From Fen-1359 sp963710355 (GTDB lineage Bacteria; Planctomycetota; Phycisphaerae; Sedimentisphaerales; Anaerobacaceae), in the NCBI GenBank assembly GCA_963710355.1, contig CAVPZU010000003.1, positions 1,104,203 through 1,168,202 of the forward strand: a stretch of DNA of 64,000 nt, read 5' to 3'. This document shows, one piece after another, positions 18,016 to 26,754 of this stretch. The notes beneath the pieces were generated by a model. That model was not told where the DNA came from. It did not search any database and worked only from the letters and a program-made list of their open reading frames with translations. Both the position numbers and the translations under genes were made by a program. Position 1 is the first letter of the stretch. The number at the start of each line of letters is the position of its first letter.

Positions 18016-19032
18016 ATGCTGCAATTATCTGACAATATCTACAACAAAAATATCGCAAGAGATAAGCCGAAGTTCAAGGTCTGGCGTTCGGCTGGTCTGC
18101 TTCTTACCTACAAATGCAACAATTCGTGCGAATTTTGCTATTACAACTGCTCGCCTCAAAAAGGCGGCCTTATGTCTGAAGATATTTTCATAGGTTCCTG
18201 GCAGTCGCTCAAAACCATTGCCGGCCCCGATGCCAAAATCCACATTACAGGCGGCGAACCATTCCTCTATTTTGATTACCTCTGCGAACTGCTCGAAACC
18301 GCACAAAAACAAAACCTCGGCCAGGCCGATTGCATAGAAACAAATGCCTTCTGGGCAGATAGCGACATCATTATCAAACAGAGATTAAAAGCTCTCGACA
18401 TGCTCGGAATGCACAAACTGAAAATCAGCTGCGACCCATTCCATCAGGAATTTGTCGATGTCGAGTTAGTAAAACGATTGGCCAAAATCGCAGCAGATAC
18501 TCTCGGCCCCAGCCGCATCCTTATCCGCTGGCAAAAATACCTCGACAATCCGGCTGATGCCAAAAACCTTCCAGCAGAACAAAGAAATAGACTGTTTATA
18601 TCCTCATTAAAAGATTATCCCTGCCGGTTCACAGGCAAGGCAGCAGGAAAAATCGCAGAACTCATAGCCCAAGAACCGGCTGAAGAAATAAAAAATTCAA
18701 ACTGCAAACAATCCTTTCTCGATGCAAAAGGCGTTCACATCGACCCTTATGGAAATGTCTTCAGCGGAACCTGCAGCGGAATAATTTTCGGCAATATCAC
18801 ACAAACGCCTCTCGAAAAAATCTGGCAGCAATTTCACCCCTCGAACAACAAAATAATTGAAACGCTTTTTAATCTCGGCCCCGCAGGCCTGCTCAAAGAG
18901 GCGCAAAAGCAGGGATTTAATTCCCAAAATCTTTACGCCGACAAATGCCACCTCTGCACAACCCTCCGCCAATTCTTCTTCAATAAAGGATTATATAAAT
19001 CCACCATAGGCCCAGCCGATTGCTACCGTTAA
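18016..19032 (+). CDS. Radical SAM protein with C-terminal Cys-rich region
   Basis: A 338-residue radical SAM protein of unknown substrate. The cluster-binding motif CNNSCEFC (CX3CX2C) lies near residue 37 and the SAM-binding ITGGEP near residue 76. The C-terminal third has additional cysteines (CKQSF, GTCSG and CHLC) that could bind an auxiliary cluster in the manner of SPASM domains. It follows mnmG by 10 bases and is probably cotranscribed. The next gene, nadD, converges from the other strand. I do not recognise a specific family. Confidence 0.75.
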   Translation: MLQLSDNIYNKNIARDKPKFKVWRSAGLLLTYKCNNSCEFCYYNCSPQKGGLMSEDIFIGSWQSLKTIAGPDAKIHITGGEPFLYFDYLCELLETAQKQNLGQADCIETNAFWADSDIIIKQRLKALDMLGMHKLKISCDPFHQEFVDVELVKRLAKIAADTLGPSRILIRWQKYLDNPADAKNLPAEQRNRLFISSLKDYPCRFTGKAAGKIAELIAQEPAEEIKNSNCKQSFLDAKGVHIDPYGNVFSGTCSGIIFGNITQTPLEKIWQQFHPSNNKIIETLFNLGPAGLLKEAQKQGFNSQNLYADKCHLCTTLRQFFFNKGLYKSTIGPADCYR

Positions 19033-19041
19033 CTAAAATTC

Positions 19042-19663
19042 TTATTGTATATAAAGTTTATGCTCAGAAATATAATCCTTAACCGAAGGACAAACAAGCC
19101 CGCTTACATCTTCACCTGCTGCAATCCTGTTGCGAATCCCCGTGCTGCTTATATCTATAAGGGGCGTCTCGATAATATTACACTGCAGCTTCTCAACACG
19201 CTCGGCGCCCCGATATCTTTTGAAATCTCGAAAAGTCAGGCCTCTCGAAACCCGCCCTGCACATTACTGCCGGATTACATTCGTCAATCAGCGCGGCTAT
19301 CTTATACCAGTTGGCAAGCTCATCGACATTATCCGCTCCCATCAGCCAGTAAATTTTAACATCGCTGCCCAAAGCAGCCTTGAAAAACCTGACTGTCTCA
19401 ATCGTAAAACTCTCGCTCGCTTTCTTCAACTCATAATCGCTAACTTCAAACCTTGCCTTATTCGTGATTGCCAGCCTTATCATTTGCAGTCTCTCTTCAT
19501 CCGAAGCAACAAGGCCGGCTTGCTTCAATGGAGACTTTTTTGCAGGAATAAAAATTACCTTCTCTGCGCCGATTATCTCCGCCGCCGATGCAGCAACCGT
19601 CGTATGACCGATGTGGATCGGGTCAAATGTGCCCCCGAACAATGCTGTTTTTCTTCTGCTCAT
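19042..19663 (-). CDS. nadD: Nicotinate-nucleotide adenylyltransferase, frame-broken
   Basis: Adenylates nicotinate mononucleotide in NAD synthesis. The start at 19663 gives MSRRKTALFGGTFDPIHIGH, the family N-terminus with the HxGH motif; longer reading upstream has no homology. Residues continue through FIPAKKSPLK and YWLMGADN. The frame breaks near 19215-19240. The conserved C-terminus then appears in another frame with IIETPLIDISSTGIRNRI and a VKDYI end. Joined, the protein is of normal size (about 207 residues). It converges on the radical SAM gene. Confidence 0.88.
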
Positions 19664-20212
19664 AAAAAATTTAACAGGATAATTGTGCGTTATTACAAAA
19701 AAATAAAATTTTTTTTTCAAAAACTTTCGCCGATAGACAATGTTGAAACCCGCAATTATCTTATACAAAAAGCTTCACGGCCCTGCTCGCAGAAAAATCC
19801 GAAATTTAATCCTTGACAAACCATACATCCAATAAGCAGCCTGTTTACTGAACAGGCCTATAACATCAATAAAACGCACCAAAACGCAAAAATACCAAAA
19901 CATCTCCTTCTCAATAACACCAGCCAATTCAACGAAATTTTTCCTTTAAGCCGACACATCAGACATCTGTCATATAAACTCATTGGGGTAATTTATATAC
20001 ATCATAGACGAAACAAACTGTTATGTAAAATACTGTCAAGTAAAATTTTATGAAGTATTTTTAAACATTTTGACGATAAAATACAACGATGATGAAAAAT
20101 ATTTTTTGTTAACCGCAAAAATTATTTTATCAGAAAAGTGTTCGCTGCGATGTATCGCAGCGAGTAAGTCAGGAAAATAGAAGGGCTTTCAATCTGCCAA
20201 AAGGAGAAAAAT
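19664..20212. other. Gene-free AT-rich region before the lysine-rich peptide
   Basis: About 550 bases without a supported gene. It contains short inverted repeats such as GCCTGTT-TACT-GAACAGGC near 19840-19860 and the hairpin at 20143-20162. A TTGACA at about 19813 has no good -10 partner. I see no riboswitch in it. Confidence 0.5.
20143..20162 (+). promoter_or_regulatory. Leader hairpin
   Basis: CGCTGCGA-TGTA-TCGCAGCG is a perfect 8-bp stem with a 4-base loop. It ends about 50 bases before the start of the lysine-rich peptide, so it would lie in that gene's 5' leader if transcription starts upstream. Confidence 0.5.
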
Positions 20213-20275
20213 ATGGCAAAGAAGAAAAAAGCAGCAAAAAAGAAAACAGCAGCAAAAAAGAAGAAAAAAAGATAG
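20213..20275 (+). CDS. 20-residue lysine-rich peptide (leader peptide or basic microprotein)
   Basis: The ATG follows a strong AAAAGGAGAAAAAT ribosome-binding site. The 20-codon frame encodes 12 Lys, one Arg, five Ala and one Thr after the initiating Met, in KKKAAKKKTAAKKK-like blocks. A perfect 12-bp terminator hairpin begins 40 bases after the stop, and lysA (lysine synthesis) follows. This geometry fits a transcription-attenuation leader peptide sensing lysine. Alternatively it is an independent histone-H1-like nucleic-acid-binding microprotein with its own terminator. Both are inferences; what is directly seen is the frame, the ribosome-binding site and the hairpin. Confidence 0.65.
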   Translation: MAKKKKAAKKKTAAKKKKKR

Positions 20276-20315
20276 TTCAGCAATTGGGCTAAGGTTTCTC
20301 AATTAAAATTTGGTT

Positions 20316-20353
20316 AGAAGGTTTTGCTCAATCGGCAAAACCTTCTTTATTTT
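20316..20353 (+). terminator. Strong intrinsic terminator between lysine-rich peptide and lysA
   Basis: AGAAGGTTTTGC pairs perfectly over 12 bases with GCAAAACCTTCT across a 7-base loop. It is followed by TTATTTTTACG. A near copy of its left arm (AAGGTTTCTCAAT at 20291-20303) lies just upstream and could compete for the right arm. Confidence 0.85.
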
Positions 20354-20483
20354 TACGTTTTTGTGTCTGCTGCTCAATTCCGGGATAGCAATATCTGAAT
20401 CTTGCAAATTACAGCCTTTCGTTTATACTTCTGTTGGAATTTGTTTTAAAGAAACTGTCGCCCCGATTGGCAATAAAGGATAT

Positions 20484-21767
20484 ATGGATTATTTTAATTA
20501 CAAGAAGGGAAAGTTATTCGCCGAAAACGTCGCCGTCGAAAAAATCGCTAGTCGGCTTAGCACGCCCGCCTACATCTACAGCAAAGCCACCTTCCTCGAA
20601 CACTTTAAAAGGATAAAACGGGCCTACCGCCAGATCGACACCACAATTTGCTTTTCCGTCAAGGCCTGCAGCAATATCCATATCCTCAAACTTATGGCAC
20701 AGGCTGGAACCGGCTTCGACGTCGTCAGCGGCGGCGAACTCTTCCGCACCCTCAAGGCCGGCGGCAACCCCAAAAAAACCGTCTTCGCAGGCGTCGGCAA
20801 AACCGATTCCGAAATCATCGAAGCACTCAAGGCCGGCATCGCATATTTTAACATCGAATCCGAACAGGAAGCACAAAACCTCATTCGCCTCGCAAAAAAA
20901 TTCAAACCCAAATCGGTGCCAAAGGCCGCCCTGCGAATCAACCCCGACATCGCATACAAGACGCACGCCTATATAACAACAGGACAAAAAGGGAACGAAG
21001 TTCGGCGTAGATTTCAACCTCGCTCAAAAAATATTCGCCGATTACGGACACAATAAATTCGTCAATCTCTGCGCCATCCACGTTCATCTCGGCTCGGGCG
21101 GAAAAACAATCGACCCTTATGTCGCTGCCGTCAAAAAAACCCTGCCCTTCATTGACCTGCTCCGCTCAAAAGGGTTCACTATCGAAGCCCTCGACCTCGG
21201 CGGAGGCTACGGCGCAGACTACGAATCCGACACTGTTCCTTCCGCAGAAAATTATGCCGCCGGCATCGTCCCGCTGCTCAAACAAAAAAATCTCAAACTC
21301 ATCCTCGAACCTGGCAAATCCATCGCTGCCAACGCCGCTATTCTGCTCACCCGCGTCCTCTACACAAAACAGAGCGGCGGCAAAAAGTTCGTCATCGTTG
21401 ACGCCGCTATGAACGACCTGATTCGACCGGCTCTTTACGGCGCATTTCATTTCATCTGGTCTGCAAAGGTCAATCCGAAATTGACGCCGAAAAAACGCCG
21501 TCAGGACCTAAAACTCCCCGGCTGCGAAGTAGTTGATATTGTAGGCCCAGTCTGCGAAAGCAGCGACTTTTTAGCTCACGATAGAGCCATCCCGCCTGTA
21601 AAAAGAGGCGACCTGCTCGCCGTCTTTACCGCAGGCGCTATGGCTTTACTATGGCCAGCAACTACAACGCCCGCTGCCGCCCGCCCGAAATCCTTGTCAC
21701 CGGCTCCAAATTCAAAATCATCCGTACCCGCGAATCCTACAATGACCTCATCGCTCTGGAACAATAA
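20484..21767 (+). CDS. lysA: Diaminopimelate decarboxylase, two frame breaks
   Basis: PLP enzyme for the last step of lysine synthesis. The ATG at 20484 follows AAAGGA and gives MDYFNYKKGKLFAENV. The PLP lysine is in CFSVKACSN. The first break is near 20996, after which KFGVDFNLAQKIFADYG, IHVHLGSGG and LDLGGGYG follow. The second break is near 21640, after FTAGA; the protein resumes GFTMASNYNARCRPPE and ends at 21765-21767. The joined product is about 427 residues, a normal length. The EPGKSI, VGPVCESSD and YNARPRPAE-like signatures are all present, so the protein is otherwise intact. Confidence 0.88.
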
Positions 21768-22034
21768 TCCGTCGCTCAAACTACTTAACAGGTATCTGGC
21801 CGGTCGTCCCGATTTTTCACAAACTATTTCGGATTCTACAACGTGCCGGTTTAGTAATCAAATCAGGAATCACTATTTGTTGTTATGTGTTTTAAATCGC
21901 GGAAAAACCGTATAAAATATATTGTTAAAAATCAGATTTGTAATTATAGTTACAAATATTAAGGAAATGAAATTTCAAGTATCAAGATAACGTAGTAGTT
22001 GAACAATTGATGTTGATGTAGAGGAGGCCAGTAT

Positions 22035-22586
22035 ATGTTCGGCAAAAGATGGCGTGGCAGTATTAACATCGTTTGTCCAAAATGTAATAGCATTCTCCGT
22101 GGTGCAACTAAAGAAATGATTGGAGACATTGGAGTCTGCCCCAAATGCAAAAGCGAGTTTGTAATTGAGGAACCGGGCAAAAAAGCAAACGATGAATCGT
22201 GGAAGGAACAAGCTGTCCCGATATTGGAAGAGTTATCTGTTATGTGGAAAACGAAGGCAAACTCGGAAAAGGATCGTAATCAGCGAAAATATCTGAATAA
22301 CTTTGTAAACAGAGCAAAGTTATTCTTGAAAGGGCTGAAAATGATCCACAAGATAGTTATTCTTTGGACTGGAATTGGTGTTATTTGTTTGATGTGTCTA
22401 TTTCCACCTTGGGTTCGGACATTTTCTTTCGAAGGTACGTATTCCAAACGTCTTCTGGGGTATTTCTTTATTCTTATACCTCCATATGGTTCTGTCGAAA
22501 TCGACTTATCTCGTCTCGGTATTCAATGTGGAATTGTTGGTTTAATCACTATCGGCTTGCTGTATTCGCTGAAAGATAGGAAATAA
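22035..22586 (+). CDS. Hypothetical zinc-ribbon membrane protein
   Basis: A 183-residue protein not recognised as a known family. The N-terminus has two Cys pairs (CPKCNS near residue 14 and CPKCKS near 36), making a probable zinc ribbon. The middle is charged and probably helical (residues 50-105). Two hydrophobic segments follow, near residues 108-126 and 160-178. A GAGGAGG ribosome-binding site precedes the ATG. The gene sits in an AT-richer stretch with other small unknown genes. Confidence 0.6.
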   Translation: MFGKRWRGSINIVCPKCNSILRGATKEMIGDIGVCPKCKSEFVIEEPGKKANDESWKEQAVPILEELSVMWKTKANSEKDRNQRKYLNNFVNRAKLFLKGLKMIHKIVILWTGIGVICLMCLFPPWVRTFSFEGTYSKRLLGYFFILIPPYGSVEIDLSRLGIQCGIVGLITIGLLYSLKDRK

Positions 22587-22629
22587 CGTGAAGGTTTCCC
22601 ATATAACAAAGTGATTTTAAGAAAAGGGG

Positions 22630-22821
22630 ATGGAAAATAATGAGGACAATTTTCCAAACTATAATCTCAAAACTCTCTGCTGCGAAGTTTCGCCATTTTC
22701 CTCTTTCGTGTACGAATCCATTGTCTATATCCTATTGGCTATTGGACGTTGGATGGGTATAATAGGCTTTAATCGAAACAGTCACCTATTTTTCATTTTG
22801 TTGCTTGGTTTGGGTAGTTGA
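22630..22821 (+). CDS. Small hypothetical protein, doubtful
   Basis: A 63-codon frame with a hydrophobic C-terminal half (residues 30-63). It starts 43 bases after the previous gene, with AAAAGGGG just upstream. There is no recognisable motif, so it may not be a real gene. Confidence 0.25.
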   Translation: MENNEDNFPNYNLKTLCCEVSPFSSFVYESIVYILLAIGRWMGIIGFNRNSHLFFILLLGLGS

Positions 22822-22890
22822 GGCAAAGATGCAGAGCATAAAAAAAAGGATTCAGACTATATTAACAAGTGTAAAAAGAAAGGTTGTATT

Positions 22891-23109
22891 ATGAACGAAA
22901 AGGAAAAATGCTTGAGATGCGGGAGCACTAATACTAAACCCAGTGACTTACAATCAACTGGAAAAATCTACATCCGCCCCAAGGACGCTAAATTATCGGC
23001 AGTCCTCAAAAGCGGAGTTCCTGTTGATGCTGTCATCTGCCTCGATTGCGGGCATATAGAATTAATTACAAACCCAGCGGAGGCAAAAAAACTTGTAAAA
23101 AACTCCTGA
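22891..23109 (+). CDS. Small zinc-ribbon protein
   Basis: A 72-residue protein with CLRCGST at residues 8-14 and CLDCGH at about 50-55, the two knuckles of a zinc ribbon. Such small proteins often act in protein or nucleic-acid contacts, but no specific role can be given. GAAAGG lies 8 bases before the ATG. It belongs to the same small-gene stretch as the zinc-ribbon membrane protein upstream. Confidence 0.55.
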   Translation: MNEKEKCLRCGSTNTKPSDLQSTGKIYIRPKDAKLSAVLKSGVPVDAVICLDCGHIELITNPAEAKKLVKNS

Positions 23110-23168
23110 CCCTCATCCCAGGCTGGCTTTATTCGGGACATACCGGGCGGAGAAAATGTTCTCATTGA

Positions 23169-23249
23169 GTTAGCGTAACCGTCCTAAAACGGGTCGTAGT
23201 CTTACCTCTCGGCCTCGGTGCAGTGATTTTAAGAAGATGCAAAAAGTAA
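23169..23249 (+). pseudogene. Remnant of a PEP-CTERM-like sorting tail
   Basis: The frame encodes a hydrophobic stretch ending LPLGLGAVILRRC-KK and a stop, which looks like the transmembrane-plus-basic end of PEP-CTERM proteins (typically LLGLGGLLLRRRK). No start or mature domain precedes it. The 365-base gap around it holds no other gene apart from a hairpin repeat. Confidence 0.4.
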
Positions 23250-23427
23250 GAAGAGCAATTTGGGGGACTGTGAAATCAAAATCCTCTTGCCGCTTGGAGA
23301 ATCGACCTACGAACTCCAGAAGCACCCATTAGCCTGCAGCGCGGAAAGTTTCGATTGAGTTTGTCGAGTCTGTTGTTATAATTGAGCCTTTGACAGAACC
23401 GCAGGATAGTGAGACTATTGTGGATAG

Positions 23428-23442
23428 TCCGCCTTCGGCGGA
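23428..23442. repeat. TCCGCC-TTC-GGCGGA hairpin repeat
   Basis: Perfect 6-bp stem with a 3-base loop. The same stem sequence occurs at 12788-12802 and at 13116-13130 inside thrC, with different loops. This suggests a dispersed small palindrome. Confidence 0.5.
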
Positions 23443-23474
23443 TTGGTTTATTCTATTAAGGATAGAGGCAACAG

Positions 23475-24938
23475 GTGAAATTTCAGGTCTTTCAGAACGG
23501 CAACCCGGCCTACAACTTTAAGTTGTGCGGTGCCTATGTCTTCGGCACAGATGGCGTGGCAATTCGCCGTGTGCGGGTCGATTTCAGGAACGGTTTGATA
23601 GAGTGCAAAAAACAGCAGCAGGGGGCAGGCGGTCTTGCGATATTGTGGCCTGTCAGGGGTTTCGGCCGTCTGTTATTGCCGACAACCTGTTTGCCCGAAA
23701 GGAGCAGGCCATACAACTTAAATGTTGAGATAGCCAGGGCAAAGTTGATGCAGATTGTCAACAAAAGAGAGGATTGGTCGTTATTGAATGATTTGACAGA
23801 GGTTTCCGGCCAGGCTCAGGAGCTTTTTATACGGGCCCTTCAAAATCTGTCATCGCCGTCCGCAGCCTCGACGCTTGCGGATGAATCGCTGGAAAAAGCC
23901 GTTGTTTTTTCAGAGAAACTGGCGGTCAAACAGGCGGAGTCATTTTTTAACGCCAAAAGCACCAGTCACGGCTTCAGCAGGGGCTGTCTGGGCTGTCGAA
24001 TTGAACCGCAAAGGGTTTTCGAAGAAAGATATGTTGACAAACTTATGGAGATGTTTGGATATGTGTCGCTGCCCACCAGATGGGCGGATATAGAACCCGA
24101 GAAGGATAAATATGATTTTTCCCTGATTGATTCCTGCATTCAGACCCTCAGTAAAAGAAAGCTCGCTATTTGTGCGGGGCCTTTGCTTTGCTTTTCGCCC
24201 GACTGTCTGCCTGCCTGGCTGATAAATGAAAAACCGGACTTCGAAAAAATTCGCGAGAGGGCTTATCAGTTTGTTGTCAAAATGGTCAGCAGATACGCCG
24301 ACCGAATTCGTTCCTGGATTGTGATAAGCTCTCTGAATATGCTCAACCACTTCGCTTTTAATTTCGAACAGATGCTCGAAGTGACTCGCTCTGCGAATAT
24401 GGCGGTTAAATCGGTGAGCAACAGGGTGCTGAAAATTGTGGAGATTGGCAATCTCTGGGGCGAATATTATTCCACCCTGCCGAGCTCGATGCCGCCGGTT
24501 GTCTATATTGATATGTTAATGCAGAGCGGGATAGCGTTTGACGCATTCGGCCTTCAGCTGCAGTTCGGAAAAAACCAGAGCGGTATGCATATAAGGGATA
24601 TGATGGAAATATCCGCCACTCTGGATAAATTTGCCCTTTTAGGCAAAGCCTTGTATATAACCGGCGTCGAGGTGCCCAGTGCAGAGGACGATACCGAAGA
24701 CGGCAAATTGGCGGGCGAATGGCACGGCCCGTGGAGCGAAAGCCTGCAGGGAGAGTGGCTTGAACAATTATATAAAATCGCCCTCAGCAAGCCTTTTGTT
24801 GACAGCGTTGTGTATTCGAATCTTGTTGACCATCCCGGCAGCGCCATACCGAGCAGCGGCCTGCTGACAAGCAAGTTTGAACCGAAAAAATCTTTTATAG
24901 TGCTTAAAAAGCTTCACGATGCAATCTTCAACAGATAA
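23475..24938 (+). CDS. GH10-like glycoside hydrolase-fold protein lacking the usual acid/base Glu
   Basis: A 487-residue protein without a signal peptide; the start codon is GTG. Residues 1 to about 150 look like a beta-rich accessory domain. The remainder resembles a GH10 xylanase barrel: LPTRWADIEPEKDKYDFSLID matches the strand-3 signature in pattern. Where GH10 enzymes have the acid/base Glu (VVNE), this protein reads WIVISSLNML. Where the nucleophile motif ITE(L/F)D is expected, it reads LYITGVEVPS. It may therefore be catalytically altered or inactive. It is first in a same-strand run with an HhH protein, an unknown and a lipoprotein. Confidence 0.6.
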   Translation: MKFQVFQNGNPAYNFKLCGAYVFGTDGVAIRRVRVDFRNGLIECKKQQQGAGGLAILWPVRGFGRLLLPTTCLPERSRPYNLNVEIARAKLMQIVNKREDWSLLNDLTEVSGQAQELFIRALQNLSSPSAASTLADESLEKAVVFSEKLAVKQAESFFNAKSTSHGFSRGCLGCRIEPQRVFEERYVDKLMEMFGYVSLPTRWADIEPEKDKYDFSLIDSCIQTLSKRKLAICAGPLLCFSPDCLPAWLINEKPDFEKIRERAYQFVVKMVSRYADRIRSWIVISSLNMLNHFAFNFEQMLEVTRSANMAVKSVSNRVLKIVEIGNLWGEYYSTLPSSMPPVVYIDMLMQSGIAFDAFGLQLQFGKNQSGMHIRDMMEISATLDKFALLGKALYITGVEVPSAEDDTEDGKLAGEWHGPWSESLQGEWLEQLYKIALSKPFVDSVVYSNLVDHPGSAIPSSGLLTSKFEPKKSFIVLKKLHDAIFNR

Positions 24939-24982
24939 AAATTCCCATAATTTTAAGGTTGGTTCGGAATAGAAAAGTCGGT

Positions 24983-25336
24983 ATGACAAGAGACCACCAA
25001 GACCATTGCTCAATAAGGTTGAAATCTTTGGTTGTTGTGATTTGTTTTAATGTGTTTTTATCAATATTTTTTGCGACAGGGAAATTTTCTAAACCGCGGG
25101 CGCTTTTCTTCAGCCTCGAAGACAGGATAAATCCTAACGCTGCGACGTCGGCCAGTCTGGTCAGGCTGCCGGGGATAGGCCGAGCAAAGGCAGAGGCAAT
25201 TGTGTCATACAGAAAAAAGATTTCCTTTTCCGGCCGGGATGCGAAAGTTTTTAAAGATGCCACCGACCTCGATGACGTTTCCGGAATCGGGCCGAAAACC
25301 ACAAAGGGTATGCGAAAGTTTCTGAAGTTTGAATGA
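24983..25336 (+). CDS. ComEA-like helix-hairpin-helix protein
   Basis: About 117 residues from ATG 24983. A hydrophobic anchor occupies residues 15-32. The C-terminal domain holds two helix-hairpin-helix motifs, LVRLPGIGRAKAEAIVSYR and LDDVSGIGPKTTKGM, as in ComEA-type DNA-binding proteins. A role in DNA uptake or DNA repair is plausible, but no other competence gene is present here. Its stop overlaps the beginning of the next gene. Confidence 0.75.
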   Translation: MTRDHQDHCSIRLKSLVVVICFNVFLSIFFATGKFSKPRALFFSLEDRINPNAATSASLVRLPGIGRAKAEAIVSYRKKISFSGRDAKVFKDATDLDDVSGIGPKTTKGMRKFLKFE

Positions 25337-25844
25337 GAAATTGGCTCTGATAATTATGGATGAATGGCCTATTAGTAAATCTTTGGGAAAGTGCTTTGGA
25401 ACGGGCGGGCAAATTTTGCCCGAAGAGGAGTATTTTGCCGCCCTTGTTGAAACCGAGCAGGGACTGCAGAGACGGGATTTCTCTTCCGAATACTGGAACG
25501 AGAAGCACCCTGCCGTCTATTGTTTCTGGAAGACAAAAATGCCTTTGGCCGACCAGAAGAAAAAAGTGTTTGTTGACGACGATATGCTGATGTCGTTTTT
25601 CGAAAGATTATCGACAGAGACCGAGCAGGAGCGGGTTGATTTTAGATTTGTGCTGACGCTGGTTCTGATGCGGAAAAGAAAACTAAAATATGATTCGACG
25701 AGAAACGAGAACGGCCGGGAAATTTGGCGGCTGCGGATTACAGGCAGCGACCAATATGTCGATGTCGTAAATCCGCATCTTGACGAGGGCCGGATTGAGC
25801 AATTATCGACACAGGTAAGCCAGATTTTGCAGGCGGATTTGTGA
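25329..25844 (+). CDS. Conserved unknown protein of planctomycete type
   Basis: Up to 171 residues, from TTG 25329 overlapping the upstream stop or from ATG 25356 (MDEWPISK). The core has LGKCFGTGGQILPEEEYFAAL, then PAVYCFWKTKMP, KKKVFVDDDMLMSFFERL and FVLTLVLMRKRKLKYD. I recall this pattern as a conserved unknown in planctomycete genomes, which is the basis of the label. It is rich in charged and aromatic residues and has no membrane segment. It lies between an HhH protein and a lipoprotein on the same strand. Confidence 0.65.
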   Translation: MNEKLALIIMDEWPISKSLGKCFGTGGQILPEEEYFAALVETEQGLQRRDFSSEYWNEKHPAVYCFWKTKMPLADQKKKVFVDDDMLMSFFERLSTETEQERVDFRFVLTLVLMRKRKLKYDSTRNENGREIWRLRITGSDQYVDVVNPHLDEGRIEQLSTQVSQILQADL

Positions 25845-25881
25845 CCGGCCTGATGAGAATTTTTGTCATAAATTGGATTTG

Positions 25882-26739
25882 ATGGTTTATTTGATGCGAA
25901 TTTTTCTTTTAACCACCGTTGCGTTGATTTTTCTTGCCGGTTGTGTCGGACCGAAAATTGAAAAATTGGCCGTCTGTTCCGGCAAAGCGTCGCTTGAGGA
26001 TTCTTTGGCAGCCCTCAATAATCAGGCAGGGCAGATTAAGCCGTTCAGGGCAAGCGGCCAGTGTTTTGCAACCGGCAATGAAAAGGGAAAAAAACATAAA
26101 GAGGAGTTTTCTTTTAAACTATGGTTCAATCCTCCGAACGAGCTGCGACTTTTCGGCGACGTCGCCTTTAATGCCCGCGGTCTCGATATCGGCTGCAACG
26201 AAACCGAATTCTGGTTTGCCGCAAGGCCCAAAGAGCTCGGCAACAGCTTTTCGTGGGGCAAATGGTCCGAGCAGCGACAAACTCCTCTTGGCAGAATTAT
26301 TTTGACACCTCTGCTCGATGCCTTTGGCAAAATCACTATCGGCAATCCGCAGGATTGGTCGCTGTCGAATCAAGGGCCTTTTGATGTTCTTACCGAACAA
26401 TCGCAGGGAAAAATCGTAAAAAAAATTTACATTTATTGCTGTGATTACCGGATAAGAAAAATTGAATATTTTGACGACGAAGGTAATGTTTCAGTCGTCC
26501 TCGAAATGAAAAATTACAGGGAAATTTTTGATGGCAGCCTTTTTCCTTCAGAATTGATGCTGCGGGATTTTTACTATGAAGGAAAGGAAGATTTAATCAG
26601 AGTCGTTCTTGGAACTGTCAAAAAGTACGACTATACTACTCAAAAGAGAGCGGCCTTTTTTGAGAGACCTACGGATTTGAACGGCTTCGAACATGTTTAC
26701 AGAGCCGTCGATGGCGGGTTGAATGAACAGGAACAATAA
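25882..26739 (+). CDS. Putative outer-membrane lipoprotein
   Basis: A lipoprotein of about 285 residues. ATG at 25882 or 25894 gives a signal ending LIFLAGC with the lipobox Cys. The mature part (from about residue 50) alternates short beta strands: FSFKLWFNPPNELRLFGD, DIGCNETEFWFA and a late YRIRKIEYFDDEGN. The pattern resembles the LolA/LolB-like or DUF4292-type half-barrel that binds lipids, but this is an inference. It follows the conserved unknown gene and precedes the homocysteine methyltransferase gene by 15 bases. Confidence 0.65.
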   Translation: MVYLMRIFLLTTVALIFLAGCVGPKIEKLAVCSGKASLEDSLAALNNQAGQIKPFRASGQCFATGNEKGKKHKEEFSFKLWFNPPNELRLFGDVAFNARGLDIGCNETEFWFAARPKELGNSFSWGKWSEQRQTPLGRIILTPLLDAFGKITIGNPQDWSLSNQGPFDVLTEQSQGKIVKKIYIYCCDYRIRKIEYFDDEGNVSVVLEMKNYREIFDGSLFPSELMLRDFYYEGKEDLIRVVLGTVKKYDYTTQKRAAFFERPTDLNGFEHVYRAVDGGLNEQEQ

Positions 26740-26754
26740 GGCGAGGTAATTTCT

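Noticed and set aside
20354..20483. L-box lysine riboswitch before lysA
   Set aside because: The gap is too short and none of the L-box core elements are visible.
20310..20483. Upstream TTG start for lysA adding 58 residues
   Set aside because: It would begin inside the terminator hairpin, and the added residues do not match the family; ATG 20484 has a ribosome-binding site and the right N-terminus.
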